NCBI RefSeq assembly: GCF_009455635.1
Contig: NZ_QPER01000002.1
Coordinates: 372,001 to 436,000, forward strand
Source of the DNA: Paraburkholderia agricolaris
GTDB taxonomy: Bacteria; Pseudomonadota; Gammaproteobacteria; Burkholderiales; Burkholderiaceae
DNA: 64,000 nt
Direction of reading: 5' to 3'
Position numbers and translations under genes: made by a program. Of this stretch, positions 17,331 through 25,503 are shown one piece after another. Under the pieces are notes generated by a model. That model was given only the letters and a program-made list of their open reading frames with translations. It was not told where the DNA came from and made no database searches. Position 1 is the first letter of the stretch, and every line of letters starts with the position of its first letter.

Positions 17331-17642
17331 GTGAATATAATTTTTGAGAACAAGGTTGCACTCGTCACGGGTGCGGGCTCCGGCCTTGGTTTGGCGACGG
17401 CGAAGGCGTTTGCCTTGTCGGGGGCTTCGGTTGTGCTGGCAGACTGGGATAGAGAGACCGTGGAGTCGGCGCCCGACGAACTGAAGGACCGCGGTTGTGC
17501 GGTCCTCGCTGTGCATTGCGGCGTGGCGAACGACGCACAGGTAGAGGCAATGGTCGTTCGCACGGTACAGCGATCGTTAGCGGGCTTCCAATTCAGCCCA
17601 GCGGCGCCCTATCTGTTGCGGCCTCGCACGATCTCAGGCTGA
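17331..17642 (+). pseudogene. truncated short-chain dehydrogenase (SDR) remnant
   Basis: A GTG start with GAGGGA upstream opens a typical SDR: NKVALVTGAGSGLGLATAKA (cofactor loop TGAGSGLG), then VVLADWDRETVE and a Val-Ala-rich stretch to about residue 80. After residue about 82 the similarity stops, and the frame continues with unrelated residues until the stop at 17642, overlapping the end of the convergent LysR gene. The catalytic Ser-Tyr-Lys region is absent, so it cannot be a working dehydrogenase. The break marks a deletion endpoint next to the LysR gene. Confidence 0.72.
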
Positions 17643-18557
17643 CTCGGGCTGCCTCATAAAGCCCGGGCCGACATCGAAGCCTAGTGCCGTCGACGCGATC
17701 ATGATCCAAGCCTGGCAGCTCCGACTCACGTAGCTACTGGAACGCCGGACGAGTGCGAGTTCGTAGGAAAGCTTGGGATTGATGAGCGGGATTGCAACCA
17801 GCTCTGGCAATGCAATCTTGTCCCAAAGTGTTTTTGGAAAGATAGTGACGCCCATCCCCGAGCGGACCATCGCAATCACGAGGTCCAGGTGACTGCTGCG
17901 GCCTGCGGTCCTCGGTGCGAATCCATGGACACCGCAAGCGCTACGAATCAGATCATTGATTCTGAAATCCTCCGTGAACGTCACAAATGATTCCGCCGCG
18001 AGGTCCGCCACACGCACTTCGCGCTTTCGGGAAAAACGATGCTTGCGTTCAACGACCAGCATCAGTCTGTCCACCGCGAAGCGCTGGATCTCGAACTCCT
18101 TTTCGTCGAGGGGAAGCATTGCTGCGGCGACCTCGACGAGTCCTTCTCGTAGCGCACTTTCCATCTGGTTGGAGCCCAATTCGACGATCTGCAGATCGAC
18201 AAGTGGGCAGCGTGCGCGAAACGCCGTGATCACCTCGGCGAAGAACGTGGAACCGATGATGGGTGGCAGACCCACGCGCAACGTATCGGTCATGGCAGCG
18301 CTCGCGTCGTGCAGTTCACCTCGAAGATTGTTCACCTGCTGAAGGATGAGCCTGGCATGACGGAGAAGAATCACGCCTTCGTCCGTGAGGCGAACGCTCC
18401 TGGGCTCCCGAATCAGCAGCCTGTGACCCAGTTCATCCTCCAGTTCCTTGATCCCGCGGCTGATCGCCGGCTGGGTCACATGCAACGTTTCGGTTGCCCG
18501 CCCGAATCCATTGTGGCGCACCACCTCGACGAAGTACCGAAGCTGCCGAATATCCAT
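17634..18557 (-). CDS. LysR-family regulator, divergent to decarboxylase
   Basis: A 307-residue LysR regulator starting MDIRQLRYFVEVVRHNGFGR. The helix-turn-helix is in ATETLHVTQPAISRGIKELE (about residues 18-37) and the effector domain spans about 90-295. Longer in-frame starts up to 18629 exist but would run into the divergent promoter. It lies 119 bp from and divergent to the ThDP-dependent decarboxylase, so it most likely controls that gene. The effector is unknown; an aromatic keto acid is possible by context. Confidence 0.88.
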   Translation of the reverse strand: MDIRQLRYFVEVVRHNGFGRATETLHVTQPAISRGIKELEDELGHRLLIREPRSVRLTDEGVILLRHARLILQQVNNLRGELHDASAAMTDTLRVGLPPIIGSTFFAEVITAFRARCPLVDLQIVELGSNQMESALREGLVEVAAAMLPLDEKEFEIQRFAVDRLMLVVERKHRFSRKREVRVADLAAESFVTFTEDFRINDLIRSACGVHGFAPRTAGRSSHLDLVIAMVRSGMGVTIFPKTLWDKIALPELVAIPLINPKLSYELALVRRSSSYVSRSCQAWIMIASTALGFDVGPGFMRQPESA

Positions 18558-18676
18558 GGCTCGACCCATAACGAATGGTAATCGCATGGATGATAACAAG
18601 GAATTTCCATTATCGCGGCGGGTCGCCAATACTGGGTCCGTCGGTCATCAATCTTCCTTTTGCAATGGAGAGAATC

Positions 18677-20332
18677 ATGGGCAAGACGGTTATTCAGCAC
18701 GTTCTTTCGCGCTTGAAGGAACTGGGCATCAAGGACGTTTTCGGCGTCGCGGGCGATTACGCGTTCCCAATCGAGGACGCAGTGTGCGCAGACAACGAAA
18801 TGCGGTGGATCGGCAGTTGCAATGAACTCAACGCTGCTTATTCGGCGGACGGATATGCGCGCATCCATGGCATGGCGGCGCTCAGCACCACCTACGGCGT
18901 CGGTGAACTCAGCGCAATCAACGGGATCGCCGGCTCGTTCGCAGAATTTCTGCCCGTATTTCATCTGGTTGGCATGCCGGCGAGCAACGTGCAGAAAGCG
19001 CGCCGACTCGTCCATCACACGCTGGGCAACGGCGAATTCGACATCTTTTATGACATGGCCGAACCGGTTGTTTGCGCGCGCGCCATCATGACGCCCGACA
19101 ACTGTATCGCGGAAACCGAGCGGTTGATCTCGGCAGCGCTGCGAGAGCGCCGACCGGTCTACCTGGGCTTTCCTTCTGATTACGCAATTATGCCGATCAT
19201 CGGTGCGGTCGACCCCACTCCTGATCACCCGATTAATCCGGCGACAGATCCAGTCTCGTTGAATGCAGCGGTTGCAGCGATCGTCGATGCATTGGTTCCA
19301 AGCAAGACAGCATGCATTGTCCCGGGGATTCTCGTAGCGAGATCCGGATTGGCAGACAAAGCACTGGCTGTCGTCAATGCTTCCAACTTGCCGTTCACGA
19401 CGATGTTCATGGACAAATGCGTCCTCGACGAGTCGCACCCGAACTACATTGGCATGTATAACGGCAAGCTGATGAACGAACAGGTAGGCGTCTTCGTAGA
19501 AGGATGCGATTGCGTCGTGGGCATCGGGGCCATGCTGACAGACTTCAACTCCGGTTCGTTCACCGCACAAATTGACCGCTCGAAGAGCATCAATATCTTG
19601 CCCAATACCGTTCGCGTCGGCAACGCGTCCTATGACAATGTGCGCATGGAAGACCTACTGACGGAACTGGCCCGGAGAATTCCCCGCAAAGAAGTGTCTG
19701 CCCCCACAGGGCAAGGACTGGAAGCACCAGTCGGCAATCTCGAAGGTCCGGTCACCGCCGGGTATCTCTATCCGCGGTGGCAACACATGCTAAAGCCGAA
19801 CGATATTGTGATCGCCGAGACGGGAACAGCATCGATGGGGCTCGGCTTTGCTCACATGCCCAGGGGAGCGACCTTCCAGAACCAGACGCTATGGGGTGCG
19901 ATCGGGTGGGCGACACCCGCAGCATTCGGCGCCGCGATCGCTGCCCCCCATCGCAGAACGATTCTGGTTACAGGTGAAGGATCTCATCAACTCACCGCGC
20001 AAGAAGTTAGTCAGTTCCATCGATTCGGTCTCAAACCGATCATCTTTGTGTTGAATAATGATGGTTACCTCATCGAGCGGCTACTTTGCAAGGACCCCGA
20101 GTCGTACTACAACGACCTGGCAAAATGGAACTACTCGAAACTTCCGGAGGCAATGGGTTGTGATGGCTGGTTCACTGCACGCGTGACAACGTGCGCAGAA
20201 CTGGATCAGGCTATCGCCACGGCGGAATCATGCGGCACCGGGGCCTACATCGAGGTAATAGCAGGCAGGTATGAAGCGTCGCCGCTTTCGATGAAACTAC
20301 ACGAGTCCGTCGATACGCTCTATTCCGCGTAG
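18677..20332 (+). CDS. ThDP-dependent 2-oxo-acid decarboxylase (indolepyruvate/pyruvate decarboxylase family)
   Basis: A 551-residue enzyme that decarboxylates a 2-oxo acid to the aldehyde using thiamine diphosphate and Mg2+. The start MGKTVIQHVLSRL at 18677 has GGAGAG upstream and places the ThDP-activating Glu at residue 50 (CNELNAAYSADGYAR). The HH pair follows in LVHHTLGNGEF, TYGVGELSAINGIAGS matches the family, and the cofactor motif is GEGS (433-436) with NNDGY further on. Length and order are those of pyruvate, indolepyruvate and phenylpyruvate decarboxylases. It is divergent from a LysR gene and monocistronic. Which keto acid it prefers cannot be told; an Ehrlich-type or auxin-forming step is possible. 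Confidence 0.9.
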   Translation: MGKTVIQHVLSRLKELGIKDVFGVAGDYAFPIEDAVCADNEMRWIGSCNELNAAYSADGYARIHGMAALSTTYGVGELSAINGIAGSFAEFLPVFHLVGMPASNVQKARRLVHHTLGNGEFDIFYDMAEPVVCARAIMTPDNCIAETERLISAALRERRPVYLGFPSDYAIMPIIGAVDPTPDHPINPATDPVSLNAAVAAIVDALVPSKTACIVPGILVARSGLADKALAVVNASNLPFTTMFMDKCVLDESHPNYIGMYNGKLMNEQVGVFVEGCDCVVGIGAMLTDFNSGSFTAQIDRSKSINILPNTVRVGNASYDNVRMEDLLTELARRIPRKEVSAPTGQGLEAPVGNLEGPVTAGYLYPRWQHMLKPNDIVIAETGTASMGLGFAHMPRGATFQNQTLWGAIGWATPAAFGAAIAAPHRRTILVTGEGSHQLTAQEVSQFHRFGLKPIIFVLNNDGYLIERLLCKDPESYYNDLAKWNYSKLPEAMGCDGWFTARVTTCAELDQAIATAESCGTGAYIEVIAGRYEASPLSMKLHESVDTLYSA

Positions 20333-20538
20333 TGCTTCGTATAGCACCTTGCCCTTGCGGCACGGTTCTTCTAGTGCAGCCGATCGCTGCGACCGGCTGC
20401 GGCAGCCGAATTTCGCATCCGGCCGAAAGTCATCGAGTACATGCACAGTACTTTTCTTCCCGTAAATCAGCGTGTCTGCTATCAATGCGGAAGAGACATT
20501 TGACTGACGGCAACTTCGGCTCATCGAGTGGCCGTTGC

Positions 20539-20582
20539 TGGCTCGAACTCCGTCCGAGGACGAACGAGGCTGTGTGAAAACA
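20539..20582. mobile_element. solo IS1182-type end attached to dispersed-repeat remnant
   Basis: GAGGCTGTGTGAAAAC at 20566-20581 is identical to the left terminus of the complete IS at 38709. The preceding bases (CTCGAACTCCGTCCGAGGAC) are a shortened copy of dispersed repeat A. No transposase is attached here; a related truncated transposase lies 370 bp further on. Confidence 0.6.
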
Positions 20583-20609
20583 CGTTACTCTGGTCCATCA
20601 AGTAACTCG

Positions 20610-20870
20610 CTAGTCATCGGTGCCGCTGGGCTTGAAACGAAGGGTGATGGTTGTTTCGCTCATTGAAAGGAACGCGCATACTTGCTCGGCCGCGTCCGGT
20701 GACAGCCCCGGATACTCTTCCTGCAAGTATTCAATGGTTTGTTCGGGCAGCCAAGGCCCTAGCGAAGCCATGTAGTCTTCGATGTCTTCCTGAATTTCTT
20801 GCCACGATACGTATTGCTTTCGTGACAGCAGGATCCGGTTGTCTCGTGTATAGATCACATGCAGGTTCAC
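20610..20870 (-). CDS. small hypothetical protein
   Basis: An 86-residue soluble protein starting MNLHVIYTRDNRILLSRKQY with GAGAAGG upstream. It is rich in acidic residues (WQEIQEDIEDYMASLGPWLP) and predicted alpha/beta; no signal peptide, membrane segment or known domain was recognised. It is wedged between an IS scar and a truncated transposase, so it may belong to a mobile segment. Its codon use and clean start suggest a real gene, but no function can be given. Confidence 0.5.
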   Translation of the reverse strand: MNLHVIYTRDNRILLSRKQYVSWQEIQEDIEDYMASLGPWLPEQTIEYLQEEYPGLSPDAAEQVCAFLSMSETTITLRFKPSGTDD

Positions 20871-20954
20871 TACCTTCTCGCCGTAAGTTCTCGATTCAAC
20901 ATTCTCGCATCAGATGGCCTGGACTGAATTGACTCATTCAGCGTGGGTGACCGG

Positions 20955-21125
20955 ATGAAGCGATTCATAGAAGGCGAAGACCGCAAGCAGGTAACGCTGT
21001 TGCCCGAATGCCTGGATGACTTCGTTGCCGAGGATAACCCGGTGAGGATCATCGAGGCCCTTGTCGAAGAGCTCGAACTGGAATCGATGGGCTTCGATGA
21101 CGTCACACCATCAACGACGGGTCGC
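20955..21125 (+). pseudogene. 5' fragment of IS1182-family transposase
   Basis: The first 57 codons match the complete transposase at 38772 almost throughout: MKRFIEGEDRKQVTLLPECL, then DDFVAEDNPVRII and TPSTTGR. At base 21125 the match ends abruptly and porin sequence begins in another frame. The DDE catalytic core is missing. Its upstream bases are only loosely similar to the other copy, so it is a related but older element. A deletion removed the rest of the IS and the front of the porin gene. Confidence 0.85.
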
Positions 21126-21831
21126 GCTGAGCGCGTATGCAAACGCAATCTACGACACGGATGGGATCAACAACACCTATCGAAGTCAGAACTCAGTGAA
21201 GTATATGAGCCCGACCGTTGCAGGCCTGACCGCAAGCGCCCTCTACGGCTTCTCGAATCAACCGGGTGCGTTCGCTAGCAATCGCACGTGGAGCGTCGGC
21301 GCGAACTACCTGAACGGCCCGCTACGCTTCGACGCCGCATACGCGAAGCTGACCAATCCGGCCAGCAACGGAAATGGTGCAATTGCATCGGACAACTACT
21401 TTTCCAGTGCCACTTCCATCATCACCAATGTCAGCAACAACCGCGTGTTCGGCGGCGGCGGCGCCTACACGTTCGGGGCTGCAACGCTTGCCATGCTATA
21501 CACGAACGTGCAGTTCGACTTGCTGACGGGTGGCAGCCTGCACTTCGGCAACTACGAAGCTAATCTGCGTTACCTGTTGAATCCTGCGCTACAGGTTGCG
21601 GCCGGCTATATCTATACGACGCAGCGTAGCAATTCATCCAGTTACGCGAACGCTCACTATCATCAGTTGGTGATTGGCACGAATTATTTTCTGTCCAAGC
21701 GGACCGATATTTACATCAACGGCGTCTATCAACGCGCGTCCGGCGCGAATGCATGGATCGAACTCACCTCGGCCCCTTCCAGCGACAACCATCAACTGGT
21801 GGTGGTCGTCGGAATCCGTCAAAAGTTCTGA
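21126..21831 (+). pseudogene. beheaded outer-membrane porin
   Basis: About 234 residues of the C-terminal two thirds of a Burkholderia-type general porin (OmpC-like, Gram-negative porin family). Strands such as NGPLRFDAAYAKLTNPASN, HFGNYEANLRYLLNPALQVA and the closing VVVVGIRQKF with terminal Phe are plain. The signal peptide and first strands are absent; an IS1182 fragment abuts the coding part. Without a signal peptide the product could not reach the outer membrane. A complete relative lies at 44426. The hydrolase gene follows 63 bp later and may once have shared its transcript. Confidence 0.85.
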
Positions 21832-21894
21832 ACCCTTTGCCGCAGATAAATCTGCCGTGCAGATGCGTGGCACTCACAACCCATGGAGGACAAG

Positions 21895-22683
21895 ATGCCC
21901 ATTATTGAAAATATGAATGCACACCTGAATTACGAAGTGCATGGTGACGGATATCCCGTTTTCTTTATCCACGGCGGCGGCGGCAATACAATGTGCTGGT
22001 TCCAGCAGGTGCCGTATTTTGCCAAAAAGTACAAAGTAATCACCGTCGATCTGCGCGGCTTTAAAAAATCCATTTGTGACCCGGAACTGGTTCATCCACG
22101 GTTCTTTGCGAACGACATACGAGCGATCATGGACGCCGAGGGCATCAAAACGGCTGGCTTCGTCTGTCAGTCGCTGGGCGCCTGGGCGGGGCTGCCGCTC
22201 GCCGTACAGTCTCCTGAGCGCGTAGCTTGCCTGTTCGTCACTGGCTCGCCCACGCCCGCCTTTTCGGAGGAGAACTGGGCGGTCCTGCGCTCGTCGGGAG
22301 ACATCTACAATAGCGGAAGGCTGGGCGGCAGCGGCCGCAGTGTAGGCGTGGGATGGAATCGCGAGATTGTCCGGACCCGCCCGGAACTTACGTTCCTGTA
22401 CAGCCAGATCAAACTGCTGAACGGGCCCTTCGACGCGCGTACGATGCAGGACGACATCGTACAGCTCCATCCGTCTGCCTTTGCGAACTACCAGGTGCCG
22501 ACCATGGTTGCGGGCGGCGCACACGATGACTTTCTCACGCCCACGAGCCACCTGCATGTGGCAAGTCTGATTCCCGGCGCGCACGCGCACACGTTCGCCA
22601 ACGCCGGGCATTCTGCGTACTTCGAAACACCGGACGAGTTCAACCCAGTCGTCGACGCGTTTCTGCGAAAGCATCTGAAATAA
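21895..22683 (+). CDS. alpha/beta-hydrolase
   Basis: A 262-residue alpha/beta-hydrolase. The start MPIIENMNAHL at 21895 follows GGAGG by 6 bases. The oxyanion region is FIHGGGGN (about residues 24-31), the nucleophile elbow is CQSLGAWAG with the Ser near 95, the acid is probably Asp in GAHDDF, and the catalytic His is in NAGHSAYF near the end. Members hydrolyse esters, lactones or C-C bonds of ring-cleavage products. It lies just behind the broken porin and near the decarboxylase, so it may be a catabolic leftover, but the triad is complete and the gene looks functional. Confidence 0.85.
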   Translation: MPIIENMNAHLNYEVHGDGYPVFFIHGGGGNTMCWFQQVPYFAKKYKVITVDLRGFKKSICDPELVHPRFFANDIRAIMDAEGIKTAGFVCQSLGAWAGLPLAVQSPERVACLFVTGSPTPAFSEENWAVLRSSGDIYNSGRLGGSGRSVGVGWNREIVRTRPELTFLYSQIKLLNGPFDARTMQDDIVQLHPSAFANYQVPTMVAGGAHDDFLTPTSHLHVASLIPGAHAHTFANAGHSAYFETPDEFNPVVDAFLRKHLK

Positions 22684-22705
22684 CAAGCTGCTAATTGCAG
22701 TCGCA

Positions 22706-22733
22706 GCGGGACAGCGAGGCACGCTCGTCCCGC
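22706..22733 (+). terminator. candidate terminator hairpin after hydrolase gene
   Basis: GCGGGAC-AGCG and CGCT-C-GTCCCGC form an 11-bp stem with one bulged C and a 5-base loop, 22 bp after the hydrolase stop. No T-run follows, so it is either a weak terminator or an mRNA-protecting hairpin. Confidence 0.4.
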
Positions 22734-22976
22734 GCTGAAACCTGGGAAACCGTGGTCCGGCATGCGATCGCTCAAAGCCGAGACCTTGCTGCAGAAAAGG
22801 GCACCGCTTATGTATGTTTTTGATCGAAAGCGGTCGTTCCTATTGGGGAGCGGAACGTCCCTAAACGGCCGACCGCTGCCCGACGCGGCGGACCGTCATC
22901 GACCCGGAGGGGACAATGAGTGTGCTCTACAACGGACATTCAGGGGGAGTCGGTACTCGTGCCGCGCCGACGCGCG

Positions 22977-23348
22977 TCAGACGCCAGAGGGAAGCCTTTC
23001 TATCTCGCGCGCAAGCGCTTCATTTTTTCTTGCGACCCACAGGAAGAGAAGTCCAAGAACCCCAAAGATGACCACCAATGCTGCGAATTCTGCTGCAAGA
23101 ACACTGCTCGGGGATTTGGGGTGGATTGCCAATCCCACACCCAGCACGAATGGGAAAACGAACAATATCCTGCCAAGCCAGCGCATTTGTTTTCCTGTTG
23201 CTAGCAACTTCTGCACTGAAGCACCGTTCTCCAACGCGAACTGCGCTGGACTCAACCCCCGCGCCTTTGCATTTCGGCAGCGGATCGCTCGAAGCACTCC
23301 AACAAATAAAATTCCCACTGCAAGAAATATGTTGTATGAGGCGTGCAT
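22977..23348 (-). CDS. small three-segment membrane protein of unknown function
   Basis: A 123-residue protein starting MHASYNIFLAVGILFVGVLR. Hydrophobic segments are at about 4-20, 53-71 and 85-105, with a basic cytoplasmic loop between the first two (RAIRCRNAKARG) and a charged C-terminus (ARKNEALAREIERLPSGV). No domain is recognised. A reading that extends upstream to 23636 runs through dispersed repeat A and is not credible. It stands alone. Confidence 0.62.
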   Translation of the reverse strand: MHASYNIFLAVGILFVGVLRAIRCRNAKARGLSPAQFALENGASVQKLLATGKQMRWLGRILFVFPFVLGVGLAIHPKSPSSVLAAEFAALVVIFGVLGLLFLWVARKNEALAREIERLPSGV

Positions 23349-23438
23349 GGTTCGCAATTGATTTTTAGACGGCGATTGGACGGAGCCGGAGGTCAAGATT
23401 GTCGGCGATTCGCGCCGGCCTGTCGAATGACCGAAATT

Positions 23439-23479
23439 GGCCGAACTCAGCCCGACGACGACCGGTTCAGTTCGACCCA
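23439..23479. repeat. dispersed repeat A (copy)
   Basis: GGCCGAACTCAGCCCGACGA is followed by CGACCGGTTCAGTTCGACCC. The core recurs at 25208, 38671 and 42595, with partial copies at 9648, 20539 and 43617. Left flanks often carry GATTGTC and GTCGAATG. It contains GGCCGAACT...AGTTCGACC, an imperfect inverted repeat, so it behaves like a REP-type intergenic element. Confidence 0.75.
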
Positions 23480-23586
23480 ATGCTGAGTTTTGATTTTCTC
23501 CGCACCGCACGCTCGTGGAATGAGCATGCCCATGCGACAACAGCGCGGCCCATCCCTCTTGACGTCCGCTACCCGTGCGGTGTGTA

Positions 23587-23916
23587 TCAGTCTTGTACTG
23601 GCAACCCGAGAACATGGGCCAGAGCGCCGTCGCCATACGTTCGAATGACCTCGGAAATAATCACCTGATAGCCGGCCAACCAATTTGACTGCGCGGCTTT
23701 CGCCTCGATATGAGCGGGATGTTGGATTAGCATTTGAAGCGCTTCAAGCGACTCCCAGTAGTACACGTTGGACGTCAATCCGGTGGAAGCGTTTTCCCAC
23801 GCTTCTTCGCCCAGGTAGCCCGGGATTGTCCTGGCAGCGTCTGCGATTGTTTGATCAAGCCGATGAAACTCATCGTCGAACTGCTTGGTCGCAAAGATAA
23901 ACGTGGAGGAATACAT
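23587..23916 (-). CDS. ABM-fold monooxygenase-like protein
   Basis: A 109-residue protein of the antibiotic-biosynthesis-monooxygenase fold (dimeric alpha/beta barrel, also used by heme-degrading HmoA-type enzymes). The pattern is complete: FIFATKQFDDEFHRLDQTIA, then GYLGEEAWEN, VYYWESLEALQMLIQHPAHI and AGYQVIISEVIRTYG. These proteins are cytoplasmic and act on quinols, heme or polyketide-like substrates, or simply scavenge reactive electrophiles. No operon partner is visible, so substrate is unknown. The start MYSSTFIFA is the only reasonable one. Confidence 0.78.
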   Translation of the reverse strand: MYSSTFIFATKQFDDEFHRLDQTIADAARTIPGYLGEEAWENASTGLTSNVYYWESLEALQMLIQHPAHIEAKAAQSNWLAGYQVIISEVIRTYGDGALAHVLGLPVQD

Positions 23917-24065
23917 TCTGTTGATTCAATTCGAAAGTTACTGGTTCGACAACGGACAGGTTTCGCTACGCGATCCGACTAGCACACGATTCGAGTTGTC
24001 TTCTGTCGGGAGCGCTGTCTCCGATTGTCGACGATCTATCACACAGTGTCGAACGTCTTAAGCTC

Positions 24066-24178
24066 GCCGGTCACGAGTTGACGGCGATCGGCGGCATTCG
24101 TTCCGAAGCAGCCGGCTGAAGTCACTGGTGACGGACGTTCGAGCAGGGCGCGGCGCCAGCGAATACCCGCAGCCGATG
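24066..24178. repeat. 113-bp dispersed repeat B, copy 1
   Basis: This segment aligns without gaps to 48782-48894 in the same orientation, with about 17 differences in 113 bases. Shared blocks include CGGCGATCGGCGGCA, CCGAAGCAGCCGG and GCGAATACCCGCA. Both copies lie between genes. No coding function is apparent. Confidence 0.75.
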
Positions 24179-24269
24179 CTACTCTCGATATATCTGCGAT
24201 CTCGCCATAACCCTGACAACCCATCGAGTGAACATTCGAGTCGCCGCGAGCGGGGACATTGCATCGCTA

Positions 24270-24420
24270 ATCATGGTTCGAGAAGGTGCGCGACGTAAGG
24301 GAATCGGGATCGCGATTCTGCGCGAACTGGCGTCTCAGTGCCGGGGCGTCAAACTCTTTACCTCGACCCATGCATCGATCAACCGGATGCTCCGCCAGGA
24401 AAGACCTCCCTCTTCGCCCC
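24270..24420 (+). pseudogene. GNAT acetyltransferase C-terminal fragment
   Basis: The stretch reading VREGARRKGIGIAILRELAS, then FTSTHASINRMLRQE, carries the acetyl-CoA-binding R-x-x-G-x-G/A signature of GNAT N-acetyltransferases. Only about 45 residues remain; the N-terminal half is absent, and the frame afterwards is unrelated. It is a gene relic between repeat B and the YdeI-like gene. Confidence 0.6.
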
Positions 24421-24551
24421 GATGGATACACGCTGAATTGTCGATAAATCGGGTATTCCCAAATCCGCGCAAATCGGTAATCTGCGAGGTTTCAGTGAAC
24501 GAAAGAGCCTCACTGCCTGAATGCAACCATTTGCAACCATTCGGATCGTCC

Positions 24552-25121
24552 ATGACTGAGCCTCGACTGACATTCCTTGACCAGAATGAATGGGAAACCT
24601 GGTTGACGCAAAACGGCAGCACCTCGACCGGAATATGGCTGCGCCTTGCCAAAAAGGGCGCCGGGCAGGCAACCTTGACTTACGAACAAGCGCTGGAAAG
24701 TGCCCTTTGTCATGGCTGGATCGACGGCCAAAAACAGACTGAAAGTGAAGAATACTGGTTGCAACGTTTCACTCGGCGCTCCGCCAAAAGTATCTGGTCC
24801 AGGCTCAACAGAGACCGGGTCGAAGCGCTGATCGCCGCAGGCAGAATGCTTCCTTCGGGCATGCGGGAAGTCGAGAAAGCCAAAGGGGATGGCCGCTGGG
24901 AGGCCGCTTATACGTCGGCCAGCAACTCGGTCGTGCCGGACGACCTGCAGGCCGCGCTGGCTGCCAATCCCAAGGCCAGCGCTTTCTTTGCGACGCTGAG
25001 TGGCCGAAACCGCTACGCCATTCTGTTTCGGATACAGAATGCCAAAAAGCCTGCAACACGGGTGCGCAAGATCGAGGAGTTCATCGGCATGCTGAATCGC
25101 GGCGAAACCATTCATCCCTAG
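24552..25121 (+). CDS. YdeI/OmpD-associated family protein
   Basis: A 189-residue protein starting MTEPRLTFLDQNEWETWL. The family pattern is clear: GIWLRLAKKGAG, TYEQALESALCHGWIDGQ, then YWLQRFTRRSAKSIWSRLN and the C-terminal basic AKKPATRVRKIEEF. Members (YdeI, bacteriocin-protection type) are small cytoplasmic proteins linked to stress and peptide resistance, but their molecular role is not settled. An open frame runs upstream into the GNAT remnant; the ATG at 24552 is chosen because family similarity begins there. No partner gene. Confidence 0.82.
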   Translation: MTEPRLTFLDQNEWETWLTQNGSTSTGIWLRLAKKGAGQATLTYEQALESALCHGWIDGQKQTESEEYWLQRFTRRSAKSIWSRLNRDRVEALIAAGRMLPSGMREVEKAKGDGRWEAAYTSASNSVVPDDLQAALAANPKASAFFATLSGRNRYAILFRIQNAKKPATRVRKIEEFIGMLNRGETIHP

Positions 25122-25207
25122 ACCAGGAGGTTACGGTTTCTTTATTTCTTTGGCCGCTATTGGCGTGCGACCGGCCGTTACGAAAATCCGGCTGAGCTTC
25201 GGATTCT

Positions 25208-25245
25208 GGCTGAACTCAGCCCGACGGCGACCGGCTCAGTTCGGC
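25208..25245. repeat. dispersed repeat A (copy)
   Basis: GGCTGAACTCAGCCCGACGG is followed by CGACCGGCTCAGTTCGGCC. It is the only repeat in the 25122-25503 intergenic stretch, which otherwise holds no gene I can support. Confidence 0.7.
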
Positions 25246-25503
25246 CGACTACCGCCTGACGCGAAACCACCTGCAAGCGGACATTCATCGGCAATCCCGC
25301 CCGGCGATGAACGACCGCAATGGCAGACGGAACTGCCGGATGCCGATTCTGCCTATGCGGCGGATGGGCGACCGTTGCCGCCACTCAGGCATCGCTGTCG
25401 GCGAGGCCGTTACGTGTTTTGTTCCTGACGTTTCGCACGTGGGCCGCGAGTCACTCCACAGATCATCGACCGAGCGATCGCAGAAGAAGTCGAATGCTTC
25501 TTC

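Noticed and set aside
18476-19570. 364-codon minus-strand frame opposite the decarboxylase
   Set aside because: It overlaps two well-supported genes, contains no recognisable domain and lacks a start signal.
22762-23361. 199-codon plus-strand frame
   Set aside because: Opposite the small membrane protein, with unlikely residue composition and no domain.
23349-23636. N-terminal extension of the small membrane protein
   Set aside because: It would translate repeat A; the Met at 23348 directly precedes the first membrane segment.
24228-24551. GNAT-YdeI fusion protein
   Set aside because: The frame is open across both, but the GNAT part lacks its N-terminal half and the link has no protein character; a chance read-through of a relic is simpler.
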